Shown here: positions 1 through 6,594 of the stretch, piece by piece
How positions within the stretch are numbered: position 1 is the stretch's first letter
How the letters are laid out: each line of letters starts with the position of its first letter
NCBI GenBank assembly: GCA_035544495.1
Contig: DATKEU010000305.1
Location: 1-15,599 of the forward strand
Length of the DNA stretch: 15,599 nucleotides
From: DATKEU01 sp035544495
GTDB taxonomy: Bacteria > Myxococcota_A > Polyangia > Fen-1088
Reading direction: 5' to 3'
The notes under the pieces: model-generated
The model's input: only the letters and a program-made list of their open reading frames with translations
The model's database searches: none
What the model was told of the DNA's origin: nothing
Program-made: the position numbers and the translations under genes

Positions 1-348
1 CCTGATCGACCCGTCGGCTCCCTGGACGACCAGGCTGGTGCCGAGGCGCTTGTCGGGCGCCAACGTCACCTCGACGATCGCCGATCCGTCGGAGGCCGGC
101 CGCGCCACCGCTTGCTTGACCCGCGGCGGGTGCACACGAAAATCCGTCTCTTTGACCGCGGCCGGCAGATTCGAGAGTGGCGTTGGCAGCACCTCGGCCG
201 CCGCCGGCGCGATCGCCCGCGTGGGCGGCGCAATCACCGCCGCCGCCGCCGACGAGCCGAAAGACGATTCATCGTCCCGACCGTCGCCGCATCCGGCGCC
301 CGCCATCGCCGCCGCCGCCACCATCACCACCCTGCGAAGCGCCCTCAT
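1..348 (-). CDS. Putative lipoprotein, N-terminal part (runs off left edge)
   Basis: This is an open frame of 116 codons from an ATG at 348 to the window edge with no stop. The N-terminus has an Arg-rich n-region (MRALRR), a short hydrophobic stretch and a lipobox-like AGAGC, so Cys20 is the likely lipidated residue after signal peptidase II cleavage. A Ser/Ala/Pro-rich linker follows at about residues 25-60, then a more structured segment with a beta-strand-like pattern (AIVEVTLAPDKRLGTSLVV). It starts 43 bases after the OsmC-family gene on the same strand and is probably co-transcribed with it. A second possible start is Met9 (324), which has a better upstream AGGGTGG but would remove the positive n-region. 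I do not recognise the mature domain, and the C-terminus lies outside the window. An envelope location is inferred from the signal only. Confidence 0.6.
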   Translation of the reverse strand, partial: MRALRRVVMVAAAAMAGAGCGDGRDDESSFGSSAAAAVIAPPTRAIAPAAAEVLPTPLSNLPAAVKETDFRVHPPRVKQAVARPASDGSAIVEVTLAPDKRLGTSLVVQGADGSIR

Positions 349-391
349 ACCTCGTGAACGCCGGGGGCGCGGCGTTGTTCCCCGATGCCGC

Positions 392-907
392 TCAGGAACC
401 GCCGCGGTTCACGGCCACGCTGAGCGCCGGGCGCTGGTTCAGCGTCTGGAAGACCACGCAGTAGCGTTCGGTGAGCTTGATCAGCGTCTCGATCTTGTCG
501 GGCGCGGCGTCGGTGTCGAGATCGAAGAAGAGGCGAATGGCGCGAAAGCCAACCGGGGCCGCGCGATCGACGCCCAGCGTGCCGCGAAAGTCGATGTCGC
601 CCTCCGCGCGCACGACCGCGTTGCGCAGCGGGATGTCGAGCGCGGTGGCGACCGCCTTCATGGTCACGCCGGCGCAGGCACACAATGCCTCCAGCAGCAT
701 GTCGCCGGAACAGAGCTCCGCGCCCGTACCGCCGGTGGCCGGGTGCAGCCCGGCCAGCGCCAGCGCGCGCCCCGTGTCGACTTTGCAAGCGATCGTCGCG
801 TCGTCCAGCTGCCCGCGCGCCTTCAACGTGACCAGCGCGGATTCCGGCGATTGCTTGTACCTGTCCTTGAGCGGCGCCTGAAGCGCGCGCAATCCATTCG
901 CATCCAT
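392..907 (-). CDS. OsmC family protein (organic hydroperoxide/thiol peroxidase-like)
   Basis: The 171-residue product has the OsmC/Ohr-type layout: an N-terminal beta region, then LCSGDMLLEALCACAGVTM (Cys66, Cys76, Cys78), the segment VVRAEGDIDFRGTLGV, and a C-terminal RYCVVFQTL (Cys150), which matches the usual YCPVSxTL site. In characterised OsmC/Ohr proteins two cysteines reduce organic hydroperoxides. Here Cys78 and Cys150 are the probable pair, with the extra cysteines Cys66 and Cys76 unexplained. The length is slightly above the usual 140-150 because of an N-terminal extension. The protein is likely cytoplasmic. No clear Shine-Dalgarno precedes the ATG at 907, so the exact start is less certain than the family. 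It is divergent from the ABC importer operon and lies just upstream of a lipoprotein gene. OsmC-like proteins of this subgroup are often of unknown substrate, so the detailed activity is inference. Confidence 0.9.
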   Translation of the reverse strand: MDANGLRALQAPLKDRYKQSPESALVTLKARGQLDDATIACKVDTGRALALAGLHPATGGTGAELCSGDMLLEALCACAGVTMKAVATALDIPLRNAVVRAEGDIDFRGTLGVDRAAPVGFRAIRLFFDLDTDAAPDKIETLIKLTERYCVVFQTLNQRPALSVAVNRGGS

Positions 908-1110
908 GGTTCGCGCATCATGCCCCGGACGCCCGCTTCGCGCGACCGCCCATCGCCGCGCGCGGAAGCGCGCGTCAACGAACCGACCGGCGCGTTGGAA
1001 CAGATTCGAGAGCGGCGACTTTCGACATACCCACTGGAAAATGCGGCTTCCGGTCGGTTAGGCTCCCCGGGCCACATGCCGTTTCGGGTGCGGCGAAAGG
1101 ACGGAAATTC
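908..1110. promoter_or_regulatory. Divergent intergenic region between osmC-like gene and ABC operon
   Basis: These 203 bases separate two divergently transcribed genes, so they should hold both promoters. No convincing -35/-10 pair is visible. A purine-rich GAAAGGACGG at about 1095-1104 is a good Shine-Dalgarno for the substrate-binding protein gene at 1111. No operator-like inverted repeat stands out, and no regulator gene is adjacent. Confidence 0.45.
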
Positions 1111-2166
1111 ATGTTCCGAATGTCCCCACCCGCAGCGCTGGTTTCCCTGGTCATCGCGGCCGCCGCCCCCGCGGTCCGGGCCGCCGATCCACCGGCCGCC
1201 GCCCCGGTCGAGGTTCGGGTCGGAACGAACTTCCTGATCAGCGACGCTGCCCTGTTCATCGCCCAGCACAAGGGCTACTTCAAGGAGCAGGGCATCGAGC
1301 TCAAGCTCACCACCATCGAGGCCGGTCCGAAGATGGTCGCGCCGCTCGGTGCCGGCCAGCTGGAGGTGGCGGCGGGCGCCACGTCGGCGGGCCTGTTCAA
1401 CGCCATCGCCCGCGGCATCGACATCAAGATCGTCGCCGACAAGGGATCGGCGATCCCGGGCGCGAGCTACATGCCCATCATTGTCCGCAAGGATCTGGTC
1501 GCGTCCGGCAAGGTGAAGAGCGGCAAAGATCTCAAGGGTCTCAAGGTGGCGGAGGCCGGTCAGGGCGGGTCGCCCGCGTCGACGCTCAACGAAACGCTGG
1601 TGAAAGCGGGCCTGAAATACGGGGACGTCACCCACGTTCCGAACATGGCCTATCCCCAGCACCTGGCCGCGCTGTCGAGCGGCGCCATCGACGCCAGCGT
1701 CACGACCGAGCCGACCTTGACCAAGGCGCTGGAGGAGGGCGTGGCCGTGCGCTTGCCGGGAGGCGACGCCTATCCGAACCAGCAGATCTCGGTGTTGCTG
1801 TTCGGCGGTGACTTCATCAAGAAGCAGCCCGCCGTCGCCCGGCGCTTCATGGTCGCTTACATCAAGGGCGCGCGCGACTACAACGACGCGATCAAGGACG
1901 GGCACCTCGGCGGCCCCAACGCCGACGAGGTGGTGGCGATCCTGGCCGCCAACACGCACGTCAAGGACGCGGCGGTGATCCGCAAGGTCACCGCCAGCGG
2001 CTGCAATCCCAACGGACGCGTCAACCGCGCCAGCCTGAAGAAGGACCTGGCGTTCTTCAAGGCCGCCGGCTTCATCGAGGGCGACGTGACCGTCGACCAG
2101 GCCGTCGACGACAGCTTCGTCGACGCCGCGGTCAAGACCCTCGGGCCGTACAAGCCGCGCCGCTAG
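1111..2166 (+). CDS. ABC transporter substrate-binding protein (NitT/TauT, NMT1/THI5-like)
   Basis: The 351-residue protein has a Sec signal peptide (hydrophobic VSLVIAAAAPAV, probable cleavage after AVRA at about residue 24). The mature protein follows the NMT1/SsuA pattern: VRVGTNFLISDAALFIAQHK, then KGYFKEQGIELKL, a GAGQLEVAAGATSAGLFNA segment in the ligand cleft, and a repeated AAL.SGAIDASVTTEPTLTKA segment in the second lobe. Members bind small organic anions such as sulfonates, nitrate, pyrimidine precursors or aromatic acids in the periplasm and deliver them to a cognate permease. The ligand here cannot be told from sequence. The start has a good Shine-Dalgarno (GAAAGGA) 9 bases upstream. 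It is the first gene of the operon, 12 bases before the ATPase gene. Anchoring appears to be soluble periplasmic, since no lipobox is seen. Confidence 0.92.
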   Translation: MFRMSPPAALVSLVIAAAAPAVRAADPPAAAPVEVRVGTNFLISDAALFIAQHKGYFKEQGIELKLTTIEAGPKMVAPLGAGQLEVAAGATSAGLFNAIARGIDIKIVADKGSAIPGASYMPIIVRKDLVASGKVKSGKDLKGLKVAEAGQGGSPASTLNETLVKAGLKYGDVTHVPNMAYPQHLAALSSGAIDASVTTEPTLTKALEEGVAVRLPGGDAYPNQQISVLLFGGDFIKKQPAVARRFMVAYIKGARDYNDAIKDGHLGGPNADEVVAILAANTHVKDAAVIRKVTASGCNPNGRVNRASLKKDLAFFKAAGFIEGDVTVDQAVDDSFVDAAVKTLGPYKPRR

Positions 2167-2178
2167 AGAGACGGCGCC

Positions 2179-2997
2179 TTGCCAGCCGACCGCACCCAGC
2201 CCGCGCAGATCCGCCTGCGGGGGCTGGGCAAGATCTTCAGGGCGCCGCGCGCCCAGCTCTCGGCGCTGGGCGACATCTCCGTCGACATCGCGGCGGGCGA
2301 GCTCTTCATGATCGTCGGCCCCTCGGGCTGTGGCAAGACGACCCTGCTGCGCATCGTGGCCGGGCTGGAGACGCCCACCACCGGCGAGGTTCAGATCCGG
2401 CGGAGCGATCATCTGCGTCCCCAGAACGCCATGGTCTTCCAGGGCGATTCCCTGTTTCCATGGATGAACGTCTTCGACAACGCCGCCTATGGCTTGCGCA
2501 TGCGGGGCGTGCCCCCGGGCCAGATCGCCGAGGTGGTCGGGCATTTCCTGGACCGCACTGGCCTGTCGCACTTTCGAAGCGCCTATCCGCACCAGCTCTC
2601 CGGCGGTATGAAGCAGCGGGTGTCCATCGTGCGCGCCTTCGCCAACGATCCGGAGGTCCTGCTGATGGACGAGCCGTTCTCGGCGCTGGACGAGCAGAAC
2701 CGCACCATCCTGCACGAGGAGCTGTTGCGCATCCTGGACGAGACGCCGAAGACCGTCCTCTTCATCACCCACAGCGTCGACGAAGCGGTGACGCTGGGCG
2801 ATCGGATCATGGTGATGACCGCGCAGCCCGGCCGCGCCAAGGCGATCATCGACGTGCCGTTTCCGCGCCCGCGCGACGTGTTGCAACTGCGCGTCCAGCC
2901 CGCGTACGGCGAGCTGGTCTATCAGATCTGGAGCCACCTGCGGGAAGAGGTCCACGCCGCGCGGGAGCGCGAGCTGGGCCGGGCGGCCGCCCTATGA
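2179..2997 (+). CDS. ABC transporter ATP-binding protein (NitT/TauT family)
   Basis: This 272-residue ATPase has all the sequence elements needed for activity: Walker A GPSGCGKTT (47-55), Q-loop Gln88 (MVFQGDSLFPW), signature LSGGMKQR (140-147), Walker B VLLMDEPFSALD (160-171) and switch His198 (FITHSVDEA). The FPWMNVFDNAAYGL segment after the Q-loop is characteristic of the SsuB/TauB/NrtD-type importers. It energises uptake through the adjacent permease. The start is a TTG at 2179, chosen because there is no ATG before residue 44 and the preceding gene stops 12 bases upstream; a GAGAGA stretch lies just before it. The stop overlaps the permease start as ATGA, so translation is likely coupled. 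Confidence 0.94.
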   Translation: MPADRTQPAQIRLRGLGKIFRAPRAQLSALGDISVDIAAGELFMIVGPSGCGKTTLLRIVAGLETPTTGEVQIRRSDHLRPQNAMVFQGDSLFPWMNVFDNAAYGLRMRGVPPGQIAEVVGHFLDRTGLSHFRSAYPHQLSGGMKQRVSIVRAFANDPEVLLMDEPFSALDEQNRTILHEELLRILDETPKTVLFITHSVDEAVTLGDRIMVMTAQPGRAKAIIDVPFPRPRDVLQLRVQPAYGELVYQIWSHLREEVHAARERELGRAAAL

Positions 2998-3755
2998 GCG
3001 GGCCCACGCGCGATCGCCTGATCAGCGTCGTCTCCCCGGTGCTGCTGGTGGTCGCCTGGGAGCTCACGGTGCGCACGCACGTGCTCGATGCGCGCTTCTT
3101 TCCGGCGCCGAGCGCCATCTTCGTGCAGGCCGGCAAGCTGATCCGTTCGGGGGAGCTGGGCGACAACACCTTCGCCAGCTTGACCCGCCTGGCGCTGGGC
3201 GTGCTGGTGGGCGGCGTGCCGGCGCTGCTGCTGGGGATCGCCATGGGCCTTTACCGGCCGGTGCGGGCCGCGCTGGAGCCGATCATCGCCGCGACCTACC
3301 CGATCCCGAAGAGCGCCATCCTGCCCCTCATCCTGCTGGTGTTCGGCCTGGGTGAGGCGTCCAAGATCGTGATGGTGGCGCTGGGGATGTTCTACCCGGT
3401 GCTGATCAACAGCATGGCCGGCGTCATGCAGATTGATCGCATCTACCTGGACGTCGGCCGCAACTTCGGCGCCAGCCGCTGGCAAGTGTTTCGCACCATC
3501 GCCCTGCCGGGCGCGCTGCCGTCGATCATGGCCGGGGTGAAGCTGGGCGTCGGGATGGGCCTGATCTTGATCGCCATCGCGGAGATGGTCGGCGCGCAGA
3601 GCGGCCTCGGCTACATGATCTGGAACGCCTGGCAGATCCTGATCGTCGAGACCATGTACGTCGGCCTGTGCGCGATCGCCGTGCTGGGTTTCGCGTTCAA
3701 CTTGATCCTGCACGAGATCGAACGCTGGATCCTGCCCTGGAAGGTCGAGCGATGA
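2994..3755 (+). CDS. ABC transporter permease (NitT/TauT, SsuC-like)
   Basis: The 253-residue inner-membrane protein has about six transmembrane helices. The first is at residues 10-28, with further hydrophobic segments near 66-86, 93-118, 122-143, 180-200 and 222-240. The coupling-helix (EAA) motif of binding-protein-dependent permeases is visible as GRNFGASRWQVFRTIALP (155-172). PAPSAIFVQAGKLI after the first helix is typical of SsuC/TauC-type permeases. The ATG at 2994 overlaps the ATPase stop by four bases, and its own TGA overlaps the next ATG in the same way (ATGA at 3752). Together with the two upstream genes it completes one importer. An earlier in-frame start exists inside the ATPase gene but would add a non-membrane, Arg-rich extension, so it was rejected. 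Confidence 0.94.
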   Translation: MSGPTRDRLISVVSPVLLVVAWELTVRTHVLDARFFPAPSAIFVQAGKLIRSGELGDNTFASLTRLALGVLVGGVPALLLGIAMGLYRPVRAALEPIIAATYPIPKSAILPLILLVFGLGEASKIVMVALGMFYPVLINSMAGVMQIDRIYLDVGRNFGASRWQVFRTIALPGALPSIMAGVKLGVGMGLILIAIAEMVGAQSGLGYMIWNAWQILIVETMYVGLCAIAVLGFAFNLILHEIERWILPWKVER

Positions 3756-5440
3756 CGCCGCCAGCAGCCCCGCCGCCCCGCGAGGGCGGCCGCATCCTGG
3801 TCGATCAGCTGAAGCTGCACGGCGCCGACCGCGTCTTCGGCGTGGCCGGCGAGTCGTTCTTGCCGGTGCTGGACGCGTTCTGCGACGTCGACGTGCGGTT
3901 CGTTCCCTGCCGGCAGGAGGGCGGGGCGGCGATGATGGCCGAGGCGATCGGCAAGCTGACCGGGCGCCCCGGGATCGCGATCGTCACGCGCGGCCCGGGC
4001 GCCACCAACGCCAGCGCCGGTGTGCACATCGCCCGCCAGGACTCGACGCCGATGATCCTGTTCGTCGGCCAGGTCGCCACCGCCGCCCGCGATCGCGAGG
4101 CATTTCAAGAGGTGGACTTCCGCGCCATGTTCGCGCCCCTGGCCAAATGGTCGGCCGAGATCGATCGCCCCGAGCGAATCCCCGAGTACGTCAGCCGCGC
4201 TTTTCACGTCGCGACCAGCGGCCGCCCCGGGCCCGTCGTGCTGTCCCTGCCCGAGGACGTGCTGGCGGCGCGGGCGGCGGTCGCGGACGCGCCGCCTTAC
4301 CGCGCGGTGCAACCGCAGGCCGACGCCGCGTCGGTGCAGGCCGCGCTCGAGCTGCTCGGCGGCGCGGAGCGGCCGCTGCTGATCGTGGGCGGCAGCTCGT
4401 TCGACGCGCAGGCCGCGCAGGATCTGCAGGCCTTCGCCGGCGCGCACGAGCTGCCGGTGGTGGCGTCGTTCCGGCGCCAGGACTACCTGGACAACGCGGA
4501 CCCGCGCTATGCGGGCGACCTCGGCCTCGGGCCGAATCCCGCGCTGCTGGAACGGATCCGCGGCGCGGACCTGCTGTTGCTGCTGGGGACGCGGATGGGC
4601 GACGTCAACAGCCGTGGTTACACGCTGCTGGACATTCCCGGCGCGCGCCAGACGCTGGTGCACGTGCACGCCGACAGCGGCGAGCTGGGCAAGCTGTACC
4701 GGCCCACGCTGGCCATCAACGCCAGCGCGGCTTCGTTCCTGGCCGCGGCGCGCGCGCTGCGCCCGACGCAGGCGCCGCGCTGGCGCGCCTGGACGGCGGC
4801 CGCTCGCCAGGATTACCTCGGCTGGCTGCGCCCGCTGGCCGGCCCGGGCCGCCTGCAGCTGGCGGAGATCGTCGCCTGGTTGCGCCAGAACCTGCCGCCG
4901 GAGGCGATCGTCACCAACGGCGCCGGCAACTACACGGTCTGGGTGCACCGGTTCTTTCAGTACCGTCGCCTGGGGACGCAGCTGGCTCCGACGGCGGGAT
5001 CGATGGGCTACGGTTTCCCCGCGGCGGTCGCGGCCAGCCATCTTCATCCCGACCGGCCCGTGATCTGCTTCGCGGGCGACGGCTGCTTCCTGATGCACGG
5101 GCAAGAGCTGGCCACGGCCGTGCAACACGATCTGCGGCCCATCACGCTGGTGGTGAACAACCAGAGCCTGGGCACCATCCGCGCCCATCAGGAGCGGCGC
5201 TATCCGGGGCGGGTCGTCGGCACCGATCTGCGCAACCCCGATTTCGCCGCCTATGCCCGCGCCTTCGGCGCCCACGGCGAGACCGTCGAGGCCACCGAGG
5301 ATTTCCCCGCCGCCTTCGAACGCGCCCGCGCCGCGGGCCGCGCGGCGGTGATCGAGCTGCGCCTGCCGCTGGAGGCGCTGACCCCCGCCGCCACCTTGAG
5401 CCAGATCCGCGCCGCCGCGAATGCCCGCCGCGGCGCCTGA
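3752..5440 (+). CDS. Thiamine pyrophosphate-dependent enzyme (acetolactate synthase-like)
   Basis: The 562-residue protein has the three-domain layout of the acetolactate synthase/benzoylformate decarboxylase/sulfoacetaldehyde acetyltransferase superfamily. The N-terminal PYR domain holds VFGVAGE (28-34) and CRQEGGAAMMAEA, with Glu56 at the position of the catalytic glutamate that activates ThDP. The central domain has LLIVGGSSFDAQAAQDLQ. The C-terminal PP domain holds GSMGYGFPAAVAA and the ThDP/Mg motif GDG (442-444) with NN (469-470) about 27 residues later. Such enzymes decarboxylate 2-oxo acids or make and break C-C bonds next to a carbonyl. The start at 3752 overlaps the permease stop as ATGA. 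Membership of an importer operon suggests it acts on the imported compound or its first product. It is probably not the housekeeping acetolactate synthase, because no small subunit and no ilv genes are nearby. The substrate is unknown. Confidence 0.92.
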   Translation: MTPPAAPPPREGGRILVDQLKLHGADRVFGVAGESFLPVLDAFCDVDVRFVPCRQEGGAAMMAEAIGKLTGRPGIAIVTRGPGATNASAGVHIARQDSTPMILFVGQVATAARDREAFQEVDFRAMFAPLAKWSAEIDRPERIPEYVSRAFHVATSGRPGPVVLSLPEDVLAARAAVADAPPYRAVQPQADAASVQAALELLGGAERPLLIVGGSSFDAQAAQDLQAFAGAHELPVVASFRRQDYLDNADPRYAGDLGLGPNPALLERIRGADLLLLLGTRMGDVNSRGYTLLDIPGARQTLVHVHADSGELGKLYRPTLAINASAASFLAAARALRPTQAPRWRAWTAAARQDYLGWLRPLAGPGRLQLAEIVAWLRQNLPPEAIVTNGAGNYTVWVHRFFQYRRLGTQLAPTAGSMGYGFPAAVAASHLHPDRPVICFAGDGCFLMHGQELATAVQHDLRPITLVVNNQSLGTIRAHQERRYPGRVVGTDLRNPDFAAYARAFGAHGETVEATEDFPAAFERARAAGRAAVIELRLPLEALTPAATLSQIRAAANARRGA

Positions 5441-5461
5441 CCATCAGCCGACAGGAACCCC

Positions 5462-5875
5462 ATGATCGTCGAAGAACGCATCTACACGCTGTTGCCGGGA
5501 AAGACGGCCGAATATTTCCGCGCCTATGCCACCGAGGGCATGGCAATCCAGGTCGCGCACCTCGGCCCCATGCTGGGCTATTACTCGACGGAGAGCGGGC
5601 CGCTGAACACGCTCGTGCACCTGTGGGGCTACGAGAACGCCGCCGACCGCGAGGCGCGCCGGGCGCGCATGCTTGCCGATCCCGCCTGGCAGGTCTACAT
5701 CAAGAAAGTCCAGCCGCTGGTCGTGACGCAGGAGTCGCGCATCCTGAACCCGGCGCCGTTCTTCGCCCCCAGGCTGGCCGCCATCATGGCGACGATGACG
5801 GCGACGACCGCGGCGACGATGACGGCCGGCGGGTCCGGCGAGCATCCCGCCCCGGGATCGGCGACGCCGGGATAA
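5462..5875 (+). CDS. NIPSNAP family protein
   Basis: The 137-residue product matches the NIPSNAP dimeric alpha-beta barrel fold: IVEERIYTLLPGK at the start, GPMLGYYSTESGPLNTLVHLW in the middle, YENAADREARRARMLADPAW, and a final strand with VVTQESRILNPAPF. Small proteins of this group are common in catabolic clusters, but their reactions are mostly undefined. The start at 5462 has AGGA at about 5452-5455. It lies 21 bases after the ThDP enzyme gene and 6 bases before the cupin gene, so it is clearly in the operon. The domain ends near residue 105. The last 30 residues are a Met/Ala/Thr then Gly/Pro-rich tail encoded by a 12-base repeat, and look like an added, unstructured extension. Confidence 0.9.
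   Translation: MIVEERIYTLLPGKTAEYFRAYATEGMAIQVAHLGPMLGYYSTESGPLNTLVHLWGYENAADREARRARMLADPAWQVYIKKVQPLVVTQESRILNPAPFFAPRLAAIMATMTATTAATMTAGGSGEHPAPGSATPG
5788..5823 (+). repeat. 12-base tandem repeat in the NIPSNAP gene 3' end
   Basis: Three consecutive 12-base units are seen: GGCGACGATGAC, GGCGACGACCGC and GGCGACGATGAC. Units 1 and 3 are identical, and GG follows the third. They encode the ATMTATTAATMTA part of the tail. The period is a multiple of three, so changes in copy number would keep the frame. Confidence 0.7.
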
Positions 5876-5881
5876 ATCGCG

Positions 5882-6526
5882 ATGTACGTTTTACGTTTAT
5901 TTGTCGACGTGCTGCCGCCGCGCGCGGCGCTGGCGCTGCCGGGCGCGCCGCGCGTGATCTACGTGCGCGACGGCCAGGCCCGGATCGCCGCCCAGGAGCA
6001 GTCGTGCGCTCTGGCCGAGAACAGCGCCTGGCACGGGGGCGCCGGCTGCGAGGCCACCGCCGGCCCTGGCGGTGCGACGCTGCTGCGGTGGGAGCTGGCC
6101 GCCACGGGGGTTGCCGCCGCTGGTCCGAACCTTCGCCACGAAGCAGATGTCGCCCTGGACGCACGCCAGCGCTATCTGTTGCGCTGCGATCGCGTGGATT
6201 TCCCGCCCGGGGGCGTCGCGTACACCCACACGCACCAGGGGCCGGGCGTGCGGTGCTTGCTGCGCGGCAGCCTAGAGGTGCGCGTGCACGGCGGAGCCCA
6301 GCTGGTGCAGCCGGGTGAAAGCTGGTTCGAAGCCGGTCCCGATCCGGTGCTGGCCCTGGCGTCGCCGGCCGCGCCCACCAGCTTCGTGCGCTGCATGGTG
6401 CTCCCGGCCGACCTGCGCGGGCGCCCGTCGATCCGTTACGTGCTGGACGAGGACCGCGACAAGCCGAAGACACAGCAGTATCAGGTATTCATCGACGACC
6501 CGATCGTCCTGCCCCGGGCGGATTGA
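5882..6526 (+). CDS. Cupin domain-containing protein
   Basis: The 214-residue protein consists of two cupin-like halves. The first half (about 15-75) is degenerate. The second (about 100-175) holds VDFPPGGVAYTHTHQGPG, with His116 and His118 as likely metal ligands, then CLLRGSLEVRV and VQPGESWFEAGPDPVLA. The usual motif-1 glutamate is replaced (Gly122 region) and the motif-2 histidine position holds Trp148, with Glu150 next to it, so metal binding may differ from the textbook set. Cupins of this size act as dioxygenases, isomerases or sensors; the reaction is not evident. It ends the importer/ThDP/NIPSNAP operon, 6 bases after the NIPSNAP stop. No strong Shine-Dalgarno is seen, so it may be translationally coupled. 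The C-terminal TQQYQVFIDDPIVLP tail follows the barrel. Confidence 0.85.
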   Translation: MYVLRLFVDVLPPRAALALPGAPRVIYVRDGQARIAAQEQSCALAENSAWHGGAGCEATAGPGGATLLRWELAATGVAAAGPNLRHEADVALDARQRYLLRCDRVDFPPGGVAYTHTHQGPGVRCLLRGSLEVRVHGGAQLVQPGESWFEAGPDPVLALASPAAPTSFVRCMVLPADLRGRPSIRYVLDEDRDKPKTQQYQVFIDDPIVLPRAD

Positions 6527-6594
6527 AGGCAAATACTGCTCCGGGCCGCTCCGGCAGGCGGCCTTGCTGTCTGGACGAGGCTATACTGCCATCC

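Noticed and set aside
38..1237. 399-codon plus-strand frame over the left end
   Set aside because: It is antisense to the OsmC-like gene, whose Cys motifs are convincing, and it has no domain of its own.
823..2955. 710-codon open frame on the minus strand
   Set aside because: It is antisense to the importer genes, which have clear family motifs. Its composition is Arg/His/Asp-rich with no domain, as expected of a shadow frame in GC-rich DNA.
3611..5275. 554-codon minus-strand frame opposite the ThDP enzyme gene
   Set aside because: It is Arg/Gln/His-rich low-complexity translation, typical of antisense GC-rich frames. The plus strand has complete ThDP motifs.
4147..6318. 723-codon open frame on the plus strand in another frame
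   Set aside because: It crosses the ThDP enzyme, NIPSNAP and cupin genes and is an Arg/Gly/Ala-rich shadow with no recognisable motifs.
6564..6587. Possible promoter TTGCTG and TATACT before the Asp-box gene
   Set aside because: The spacing is only 12 bases, too short for a sigma-70-type promoter, and no better -35 lies 16-18 bases upstream of TATACT.
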